Assembly (NCBI RefSeq): GCF_017488845.2
Contig: NZ_CP083370.1
Span: 3,349,501 to 3,413,500, forward strand
Source: Ensifer canadensis
GTDB lineage: Bacteria > Pseudomonadota > Alphaproteobacteria > Rhizobiales > Rhizobiaceae
Reading direction: 5' to 3'
DNA length: 64,000 nt
A model generated the notes under the pieces. The model ran no database searches, was not told the DNA's origin, and saw only the letters and a program-made list of their open reading frames with translations. Of this stretch, positions 57,519-64,000 are shown one piece after another; the stretch's first letter is position 1; every line of letters starts with the position of its first letter. The translations under genes and the position numbers were made by a program.

Positions 57519-58271
57519 TTACCGTCCGCCGCTGACATTGAGAATGGCTCCCGTCACGTAAGTCGCCTTATCGGACAGGAGGTAAAGAACCGCATCCGCC
57601 ACTTCCTCGGCCGTGCCGGGTCGCTGGACGGGGATGGTTGACGCGAGATCGCGTGCCCGGTCCGGCAGGCCGCCGGACGCGTGGATTTCGGTGTCGATGA
57701 TGCCGGGGCGAACCGCGTTGACGCGCACGTTCTCGGTGGCGACTTCGCGCGCAAGACCGATCGTGAACGTGTCGATCGCGCCCTTCGAGGCGGCATAGTC
57801 GACATATTGCGCCGGGGAGCCGAGTTCGGCCGCAACCGACGAGATATTGACGATCACGCCGCCCTTGCCGCCGTGACGCGTCGACATGCGGCGAACGGCT
57901 TCTGCGGCGCACAGGATCGAACCGGTCACGTTGATGCGGAACATCCGCTCGAGCCGCTCAACCGACATTTCGTCGATGCGCTGGGTCGGGCCGACGATTC
58001 CGGCATTGTTGACCAGCCCGTCGAGCCGGCCGAAAGCCTTGTCGACGGCGGCGAACATCGATTTGATGTCCGCATCGGACCCGACGTCGCCCCTGACCGC
58101 GACCGCCGAGCCGCCGCCCTTCCGGATCGTGGCCACGACCGCATCTGCCGCCTCGGCGTTCGATGCGTAGTTCACGACGACGGACCAGCCGGCTCTGGCG
58201 GCGCCGAGGCAGACAGCTGCCCCGATGCCACGGCTGCCGCCGGTGACGAGAACAACGGGCGCAGCACTCAT
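57519..58271 (-). CDS. SDR-family oxidoreductase
   Basis: 250 aa FabG-like short-chain dehydrogenase: TGGSRGIGAAV at the N-terminus, NNAG at about 85, 'NISSVAAELGS' and YAASK catalytic motifs, and C-terminal 'TGAILNVSGGR'. Substrate unknown. ATGA overlap with the gene before it, and lpdA starts 25 bp later, so it belongs to the transcription unit that leads into lpdA. Confidence 0.87.
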   Translation of the reverse strand: MSAAPVVLVTGGSRGIGAAVCLGAARAGWSVVVNYASNAEAADAVVATIRKGGGSAVAVRGDVGSDADIKSMFAAVDKAFGRLDGLVNNAGIVGPTQRIDEMSVERLERMFRINVTGSILCAAEAVRRMSTRHGGKGGVIVNISSVAAELGSPAQYVDYAASKGAIDTFTIGLAREVATENVRVNAVRPGIIDTEIHASGGLPDRARDLASTIPVQRPGTAEEVADAVLYLLSDKATYVTGAILNVSGGR

Positions 58272-58771
58272 GCGGCGCACCCCTTGAGAGTGAAGGCGTC
58301 CCAGCTGTCTGTTTCGGCCTTGCCCTTGCCCCAGGCGCTCGACGCGCGAAGGGCGGGGCCGAAATCCGGCAGCAGGATCTGGTGTGCAGCCGGCGCGGTT
58401 TCGGCCGGAATCGCGTCGATCGCACCCGTCTTGCCGACGGAATAGACAGGCCCCTGCCAGACGGTGCATTTGCGAAGCTCTTCGCCGGTGACGTCACCGG
58501 TGGGGCACTTGTGCATGACGATGCCGGTCGCGCGTTCCGGCTCGCCGGAAGGCATGACGACACCGTCGAGCAACAGGCCCGGTTTCAGAACCGCGATCTT
58601 GAAAAGATTGCTCGTCACCGCACTTTCCGATCCCACCGGCTCGAAGCGCAGTTCATAGGCGCCGTCGCGGTCGCCATAGATGGCGCGCGCCTGGCTGCAT
58701 TCCTGGCCAAGCGCCGGCGTGGCGACCACGGCGCCGAGTGCAGCGACGAGCAGAGAGCGGACAATGACCAT
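58268..58771 (-). CDS. Secreted protein of unknown function
   Basis: 167 aa. Clear signal peptide (about 1-22, cleavage after ALG before QECSQ). The mature part holds four or five cysteines ('QECSQA', 'HKCPTG', 'RKCTVW', 'LKGCAA'), suggesting disulfides, in a mostly beta sequence. I do not recognise the family. 2 bp after the LysE gene and overlapping the SDR gene by 4 bp. Confidence 0.65.
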   Translation of the reverse strand: MVIVRSLLVAALGAVVATPALGQECSQARAIYGDRDGAYELRFEPVGSESAVTSNLFKIAVLKPGLLLDGVVMPSGEPERATGIVMHKCPTGDVTGEELRKCTVWQGPVYSVGKTGAIDAIPAETAPAAHQILLPDFGPALRASSAWGKGKAETDSWDAFTLKGCAA

Positions 58772-58773
58772 GA

Positions 58774-59415
58774 TCAGACGGCCTTCTCGGTCGCGAGCTT
58801 CAGGCCGAGCGCGATGAACACCAGGCCGCTGGTGCGGTCGATCCACTTGCTGGCGCGGGTGAAGGCGGTGCGCATGCGCGGCGTGGTCATGAACAGGCTG
58901 ACGCCGACGAACCACAGGATGAGGCAGGTTGCCATCACCAGCCCGTAGCCAAACTTGATCATGATCGGCGTGTGGGCGCCAACGACCGTCGAGAAGATCG
59001 ACAGGAAGAAGAACACCGCTTTCGGATTGAGCGCATTGGCCGCAAAGCCGAGGCCGAACGCCTTGATCGCGGACTGGCTCCTTGCCGGTTCGCCTGATGG
59101 TGCGGCGTCGACCGAAATCTCCGTCTGGCCGGCCCGCAGCGCCTTGATCCCGATATAGATCAGGTAAGCCACACCGCACCATTTGACGATGTTGAACAGA
59201 TAGATCGACTGCGAAATGATCAGCCCGAGACCGAGGATCGTATAGGTCACGTGGAACATCAGCGAGCTGCCGATACCGAAGGATGTGATGATCGCCTGAC
59301 GGCGGCCATGGACGATCGACTGGCGCATGACCATCGCCAGATCGGCGCCGGGCGAGACGATGGCGAAGGTGAAGATCGCCATCAGCGATGCGAGTTCGAA
59401 AAGATATTGGCTCAT
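58774..59415 (-). CDS. LysE/RhtB-family amino-acid exporter
   Basis: 213 aa, six helices. 'AIVSPGADLAMVMRQSIVHGRRQAI' near the N-terminus and 'GFAANALNPKAVFFFLSIF' in the middle are the LysE signatures. It would export amino acids or derivatives across the inner membrane. Overlaps the VOC gene by 4 bp and precedes a secreted-protein gene by 2 bp. Confidence 0.88.
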   Translation of the reverse strand: MSQYLFELASLMAIFTFAIVSPGADLAMVMRQSIVHGRRQAIITSFGIGSSLMFHVTYTILGLGLIISQSIYLFNIVKWCGVAYLIYIGIKALRAGQTEISVDAAPSGEPARSQSAIKAFGLGFAANALNPKAVFFFLSIFSTVVGAHTPIMIKFGYGLVMATCLILWFVGVSLFMTTPRMRTAFTRASKWIDRTSGLVFIALGLKLATEKAV

Positions 59416-59837
59416 GATTGTGCGACCGGTGCGTTGAAGGCCCAGACGTGGCCGAAGGGATCCCTGATGCGCGCATAACGCGCCTGCCAGAACGTATCCT
59501 GCGGCTCCAGAACTGTCGATGCCCCGGCCGCCATGGCCCGGACATAGGCCGCATCGACATCGCCCGCTTGAGGCAGGTTGATGCTGATCGCCACGCCGGT
59601 GCCGCCGACGGTCAGCGGCGACAGCACGCTGCCGCCGAATTCGGGAAACTCGTCATGCATCATGACCTCGCCGCCGAACAGCGCCAGGTTGGCGTGCATC
59701 ACGCGCTTGCCGTCTTCGGCCATCTGATGGAACGTGTTCACCGCACCGAATGCCTTCTCGTAGAAGGCGATTGCCGCCAACCCGTCCCTGACGCAGATGT
59801 GTGCCTGGATAGGCGGTACGTCGGATCCGAATGCCAT
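59412..59837 (-). CDS. VOC-family PhnB-like protein
   Basis: 141 aa single-module PhnB-like fold: 'AIAFYEKAFGAVNTFHQM', 'HANLALFGGEVMMHDEFPE' and 'RIRDPFGHVWAF'. GGAGGAGC precedes the ATG. Role unknown; likely metal- or small-molecule-binding. First gene of the tightly packed VOC-LysE-secreted-SDR set ahead of lpdA. Confidence 0.8.
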   Translation of the reverse strand: MAFGSDVPPIQAHICVRDGLAAIAFYEKAFGAVNTFHQMAEDGKRVMHANLALFGGEVMMHDEFPEFGGSVLSPLTVGGTGVAISINLPQAGDVDAAYVRAMAAGASTVLEPQDTFWQARYARIRDPFGHVWAFNAPVAQS

Positions 59838-59850
59838 GTCGTGCTCCTCC

Positions 59851-59957
59851 GTCTAGAGCATTTCCAGGAAAAGTACGAAGCGATTCCGTCAGGAAATGCG
59901 TAAAAACAAATAGATAGAGCGTTTCCAAGACTCCGTTGAAAAACGGAAACGCTCTAG
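59851..59957. repeat. Composite palindromic intergenic repeat
   Basis: First unit begins TAGAGCATTTCCAGGAAAAG and closes GGAAATGCG (to about 59920), related to 55933-55987. Second unit (59914-59957) has arms TAGAGCGTTTCC/GGAAACGCTCTA; its end overlaps the stop codon of the MAPEG gene. Typical dispersed rhizobial palindrome; may also stop transcription. Confidence 0.7.
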
Positions 59958-60343
59958 ACGAGAATACCTGCCAGCATCAGTATGAGCCCGGCGGCAGACA
60001 CCGTCCACACAGCCGAGCGGACAAGCCCGAGACCGCCGATATAGATCGGCAGATAGGCGACCCTTGCCCAGAACCAGATCATCGCGCCCCATTGGCTGAG
60101 CGCGTCGCTTCGACCCGAAAACTCGATCACGACGGCAAGCGCAATGAAGACCGGATAGGTTTCATGGAAGTTGCGCAGCGCCCGGGTGGCCCTTCCCGTG
60201 AGGACGTTCGGCTCGGGCGCCATATCCCGATTGGTGTCGGCTTCGATGATGCCGTTCTGCAGCCTATAGGTTCCCGCCTGCGCCATTACATAGACGAAGG
60301 CGAGGACGGCACTCCAGAGCAGGTAGGTCAGTTCCAGCGACAT
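59954..60343 (-). CDS. MAPEG-family membrane protein
   Basis: 129 aa with four hydrophobic helices and the MAPEG motif 'GRATRALRNFHETYPVF' after the first loop. Bacterial MAPEG proteins are membrane enzymes or structural proteins of uncertain role, some with glutathione transferase activity. 66 bp after sucB on the same strand. The stop codon lies in the repeat palindrome. Confidence 0.85.
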   Translation of the reverse strand: MSLELTYLLWSAVLAFVYVMAQAGTYRLQNGIIEADTNRDMAPEPNVLTGRATRALRNFHETYPVFIALAVVIEFSGRSDALSQWGAMIWFWARVAYLPIYIGGLGLVRSAVWTVSAAGLILMLAGILV

Positions 60344-60409
60344 CAGGGGATCCGGAAAGAACGGGCCGGAGAAGGAAACGGGGGCTGCGATTGCGCCCCC
60401 GTCATTGCC

Positions 60410-61651
60410 TTAGAGATCGAGAACCAGACGTTCCGGATCCTCGAGGCTGTCCTTGACGCGGACGAGGAAGGTAACCGCTTCCTTGCCGTCGACCATGCGG
60501 TGGTCATAGGACAGCGCCAGGTACATCATCGGACGGATGACGATCTGACCGCCGACCACGACCGGACGGTCCTGGATCTTGTGCATGCCGAGAATGCCCG
60601 ACTGCGGCGCATTCAGGATCGGCGAAGACATCAGCGAACCGTAGACGCCGCCATTGGAGATGGTGAAGGTGCCGCCCTGCATGTCGGCCATGGAGAGCTG
60701 GCCATCGCGAGCAAGCTTGCCCAGGCGGCCGATGTCCTTCTCGATCTCGGCGATCGACATCTGGTCGGCATCGCGAACGACCGGTACGACAAGACCCTTG
60801 TCCGTGCCGACGGCGACGCCGATGTGGCAGAAGTTCTTGTAGATGACGTCGGTGCCGTCGATCTCGGCGTTGACGGCAGGGATTTCCTTCAGCGCATGGG
60901 TGACGGCCTTGGTGAAGAAGCCCATGAAGCCGAGCTTCACACCATGCTTCTTCTCGAAGATGTCCTTGTACTTGTTGCGCAGGCTCATGACCGCGCTCAT
61001 GTCCACCTCGTTATAGGTAGTGAGCATGGCGGCGGTGTTCTGCGCATCCTTGAGGCGACGGGCGATCGTCTGGCGCAGGCGGGTCATCTTGACACGCTCT
61101 TCACGAACGACGTCCTCGGTAGTCGACGGCGCGCGGGCCTGGACCTTGACCGGCTCGGAAGCGGCCGGTGCCGAAATGCCCTTGGCGACCGCGGCGAGCA
61201 CATCACCCTTCAGGACCTGGCCGCGCTTGCCCGAACCATCGACCTGGTCGGCCGAGAGGTTGTTTTCGGCAAGCAGCTTGCCGGCGGACGGAGCCGGCGG
61301 CATCGACGATGCAGCCGGTGCGGCAGCGGCAACGGCGGGCTGGGCAGCCGGAGCGGCAGCAGCCGGCTCGGCCTTCTTCTCGGCAGCAGCGACTGGCGCG
61401 GCCGCAGCACCGGAACCAGCAGCGATCTGGCCAAGCAGCGCACCGAGACCGACGGTTTCGCCGGCCAGGGCAACGATTTCGGAGAGAACGCCGGCCGAGG
61501 GAGCCGGAACTTCGATCGTCACCTTGTCGGTTTCGAGTTCGAGCAGCGGCTCGTCTGCCTTGATGGCATCGCCGACCTTCTTGAACCAGGTGCCGACGGT
61601 CGCTTCACTGACGGATTCGCCAAGGGTGGGAACGCGGATTTCTGTTGCCAT
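60410..61651 (-). CDS. sucB: 2-oxoglutarate dehydrogenase E2, dihydrolipoyl succinyltransferase
   Basis: 413 aa. Lipoyl domain (about 1-77) with lipoylated Lys in '[16 protein letters not shown]', Ala/Pro-rich linkers, peripheral-subunit-binding domain (about 120-157, '[19 protein letters not shown]'), and catalytic domain with '[17 protein letters not shown]'. It transfers succinyl to CoA. 63 bp downstream of sucA. Confidence 0.96.
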   Translation of the reverse strand: MATEIRVPTLGESVSEATVGTWFKKVGDAIKADEPLLELETDKVTIEVPAPSAGVLSEIVALAGETVGLGALLGQIAAGSGAAAAPVAAAEKKAEPAAAAPAAQPAVAAAAPAASSMPPAPSAGKLLAENNLSADQVDGSGKRGQVLKGDVLAAVAKGISAPAASEPVKVQARAPSTTEDVVREERVKMTRLRQTIARRLKDAQNTAAMLTTYNEVDMSAVMSLRNKYKDIFEKKHGVKLGFMGFFTKAVTHALKEIPAVNAEIDGTDVIYKNFCHIGVAVGTDKGLVVPVVRDADQMSIAEIEKDIGRLGKLARDGQLSMADMQGGTFTISNGGVYGSLMSSPILNAPQSGILGMHKIQDRPVVVGGQIVIRPMMYLALSYDHRMVDGKEAVTFLVRVKDSLEDPERLVLDL

Positions 61652-61714
61652 GATTTTTGTTCCGTTGATCAGATATCTGTTTCTATCGATTGGCTCGGCG
61701 CCAAGGGGGCAGGA

Positions 61715-64000
61715 TCAGCCCCCCAGCGCGTCCTCGAGGAAGGCGGCCAGCTGCGCCATGTGCTTCGACATCAGGCCCGTTGCCGGCGATGCCGCAGCCG
61801 GACGGCCGGTGTAGCGCACGCGCTGATACTTGGCGTCGATATGAGCCAGCACCCATTCCAGGTACGGGTCGATGAACGACCAGGCGCCCATGTTCTTCGG
61901 CTCTTCCTGGCACCAGACCATCTCCGCGTTGCGGAAACGGCTGAGCTCGTTGATCAGCGCCTTGGCCGGGAACGGATAGAGCTGTTCGACGCGCAGCAGG
62001 TAGACATCGTCGATGCCGCGCTTCTCGCGCTCTTCGAGCAGATCGTAGTAGACCTTGCCGGAGCAGAGCACGACGCGGCGGATCTTCGAATCCTTCTGCA
62101 GCTTGATCGGGCCGTCCTTGATGACCTCGGCGTCATCCCACAGCAGACGGTGGAACGAGCTTTCGCCGGCCATTTCCGACAGGCTCGAAACCGCACGCTT
62201 GTGGCGCAGCAGCGACTTCGGCGTCATCAGGATCAGCGGCTTGCGGAAGTCGCGCTTCACCTGGCGGCGCAGGATGTGGAAGTAGTTCGCCGGCGTCGTG
62301 ACGTTGGCGACCTGCATGTTGTCTTCCGCGCAGAGCTGCAGGAAGCGTTCGAGGCGGGCGGAGGAGTGCTCCGGACCCTGACCTTCATAGCCGTGCGGCA
62401 GCAGGCAGACGAGGCCCGACATACGCAGCCACTTGCGTTCGCCCGACGAGACGAACTGGTCGAACACGACCTGTGCGCCGTTGGCGAAGTCGCCGAACTG
62501 GGCTTCCCAGAGTGTCAGCGCGTTCGGACGGGCCAGCGAGTAGCCGTATTCGAAACCGAGCACGGCCTCTTCCGAAAGCATCGAGTTGATGACTTCGTAG
62601 CGGGCCTGGGTCGGCGTGAGGTTGGCAAGCGGGATGTAACGGTCTTCGGTCTGCTGATCGTAGAGAACCGAGTGACGCTGCGAGAAGGTGCCGCGTTCGC
62701 AGTCCTGGCCCGAAAGGCGGATCTTCGTGCCTTCCGTGACGAGCGTACCGAACGCAAGCGCTTCTGCCATCGCCCAGTCGATCCCCTCGCCGGTCGAAAC
62801 CATGTTGGCGCGGTTTTCCATGAAGCGCTGGATCGTGCGGTGCGCATTGAAGCCGGCCGGGATCTCGGCGATCTTGCGGCCGATTTCCTTGAGCTGCTTC
62901 ATCGGCACGGAGGTCTTGCCGCGACGCTGTTCGTCCTGGTTGTCGGCCGAACGCAGGCCCGACCAGACACCATCCAGCCAGTCGGCCTTGTTGGGCTTGT
63001 AGGACTGGCCAGCCTCGAACTCCTGCTCGAGATGGGCGCGCCAATCGGCCTTCATCTTCTCGACTTCGCCTTCGCTCATCAGGCCTTCGGCGACCAGGCG
63101 GTCGGAGTAGAGCTGGACGACGGTCTTGTGGGCGCGGATGACCTTGTACATCTTCGGCTGCGTGAACGCAGGCTCGTCGCCTTCGTTGTGACCGAAGCGG
63201 CGGTAGCAGAACATGTCGATGACGACAGGCTTGTGGAACTTCATCCGGAATTCGGTGGCGATCTTGGCAGCGTAGACGACCGCTTCCGGATCGTCGCCGT
63301 TGACGTGGAAGATCGGCGCCTCGATCATCTTGGCCACATCCGACGGATAGGGCGACGAACGCGAGAAGGCCGGGTTCGTGGTGAAGCCGATCTGGTTGTT
63401 GATGATGAAGTGGACCGTGCCGGCAACGCGGTGACCGCGCAGGCCGGACAGGCCGAGGATTTCGGCAATGACGCCTTGGCCGGCAAACGCCGCATCGCCG
63501 TGCAGCAAGAGCGGCATGACCTTTGAGCGTTCGCGCAACGGGATGATGTCGCCTTCGAACACTGTCGCCATCTGGTCCTGCTTGGCGCGGGCCTTGCCCA
63601 TGACGACAGGGTTGACGATTTCCAGGTGCGACGGGTTCGCCGTCAGCGACAGGTGAACCTTGTTGCCGTCGAATTCGCGGTCGGAGGAAGCGCCGAGGTG
63701 GTACTTCACGTCGCCCGAACCTTCGACGTCATCAGGAGCGTAGGAGCCGCCCTTGAATTCGTGGAAAATGGCGCGGTGCGGCTTTGCCATCACCTGGGAA
63801 AGCACGTTCAGGCGGCCGCGGTGGGCCATGCCGAGAACGATTTCCTTCAGGCCTTCCTGGCCGCCGCGCTTGATGATCTGCTCGAGCGCCGGAATGAGCG
63901 ATTCGCCGCCGTCGAGACCGAAGCGCTTGGTGCCCTTGTACTTGACGTCGATGAACTGCTCGAAGCCTTCCGACTCGATCAGCTTCTGCAGGATCGCCTT
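61715..64000 (-). CDS. sucA: 2-oxoglutarate dehydrogenase E1 (5' end outside window)
   Basis: The last 762 codons are present; the N-terminus lies beyond 64000. ThDP-enzyme features are visible: 'LGMAHRGRLNVLSQVM', 'HGDAAFAGQGVIAEILGLS', 'INNQIGFTTNP', 'DMFCYRRFGHNEGDEPAFTQ', and the transketolase-like C-terminal half with 'LLPHGYEGQGPEHSSARLER'. It decarboxylates 2-oxoglutarate and succinylates the SucB lipoyl group. Confidence 0.96.
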   Translation of the reverse strand, partial: KAILQKLIESEGFEQFIDVKYKGTKRFGLDGGESLIPALEQIIKRGGQEGLKEIVLGMAHRGRLNVLSQVMAKPHRAIFHEFKGGSYAPDDVEGSGDVKYHLGASSDREFDGNKVHLSLTANPSHLEIVNPVVMGKARAKQDQMATVFEGDIIPLRERSKVMPLLLHGDAAFAGQGVIAEILGLSGLRGHRVAGTVHFIINNQIGFTTNPAFSRSSPYPSDVAKMIEAPIFHVNGDDPEAVVYAAKIATEFRMKFHKPVVIDMFCYRRFGHNEGDEPAFTQPKMYKVIRAHKTVVQLYSDRLVAEGLMSEGEVEKMKADWRAHLEQEFEAGQSYKPNKADWLDGVWSGLRSADNQDEQRRGKTSVPMKQLKEIGRKIAEIPAGFNAHRTIQRFMENRANMVSTGEGIDWAMAEALAFGTLVTEGTKIRLSGQDCERGTFSQRHSVLYDQQTEDRYIPLANLTPTQARYEVINSMLSEEAVLGFEYGYSLARPNALTLWEAQFGDFANGAQVVFDQFVSSGERKWLRMSGLVCLLPHGYEGQGPEHSSARLERFLQLCAEDNMQVANVTTPANYFHILRRQVKRDFRKPLILMTPKSLLRHKRAVSSLSEMAGESSFHRLLWDDAEVIKDGPIKLQKDSKIRRVVLCSGKVYYDLLEEREKRGIDDVYLLRVEQLYPFPAKALINELSRFRNAEMVWCQEEPKNMGAWSFIDPYLEWVLAHIDAKYQRVRYTGRPAAASPATGLMSKHMAQLAAFLEDALGG

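Noticed and set aside
59936..63526. A 1196-codon open frame on the plus strand opposite sucA/sucB
   Set aside because: Same antisense effect; low-complexity Arg/His/Asp-rich product spanning two real genes and their intergenic gap.

Overview
The window is GC-rich, densely coding alphaproteobacterial chromosome. Gene content and order point to the Rhizobiaceae, most like Sinorhizobium/Ensifer: an F1 ATPase operon atpHAGDC separate from F0, a sucA-sucB...lpdA cluster, fdsGBACD NAD-dependent formate dehydrogenase, a glpR-glpD-glpSTPQUV glycerol ABC system, mur next to sitABCD, and rhizobial intergenic palindromic repeats. Nothing looks like a plasmid, phage, genomic island or CRISPR locus, and I see no rRNA or tRNA.

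Layout. 0-8 kb: start of a MerR-type regulator, an APH(3')-II-like kinase, a VOC protein, an Lrp/AsnC regulator divergent from arginase and ornithine aminotransferase, then cheW and a soluble tandem-PAS chemoreceptor. 7.8-15.7 kb (minus strand): the fds operon with a LysR regulator and an SDR gene upstream. 15.8-24.4 kb (plus strand): glpR, glpD and the glycerol importer. 24.4-30.5 kb: MFS exporter, ABM-domain protein and divergent LysR; a small secreted protein; a frameshifted NCS2 nucleobase permease; a DMT exporter. 30.5-34.6 kb: mur and sitABCD (manganese). 34.6-38.3 kb: a decayed stretch with a frameshifted second atpB-like gene, an APH-fold kinase, a truncated LysR gene and a membrane-anchored protein. 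38.4-41.7 kb: Lrp regulator plus saccharopine dehydrogenase-like gene, and manC/algA. 41.9-47.0 kb: atpHAGDC on the minus strand. 47.2-56 kb: housekeeping genes (priA, fsa/tal, AAA ATPase, acyltransferase, xerC, TraB-family protein). 56-64 kb (minus strand): sucA (cut by the window edge), sucB, MAPEG, VOC, LysE, a secreted protein, SDR and lpdA.

Metabolically the window joins C1/formate oxidation, glycerol uptake and oxidation, arginine and lysine catabolism, the 2-oxoglutarate dehydrogenase step and ATP synthesis.

The most useful unusual points are: complementary loss of key ABC residues in GlpS and GlpT, predicting one catalytic and one degenerate ATP site; four TTCG boxes spaced exactly 11 bp apart in front of glpD; two net -1 frameshifts (permease and atpB-like gene) and a truncated LysR gene within 10 kb; a chromosomal homologue of the Tn5 neomycin phosphotransferase; and several families of intergenic palindromes. 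I found no convincing wholly new multi-gene system.
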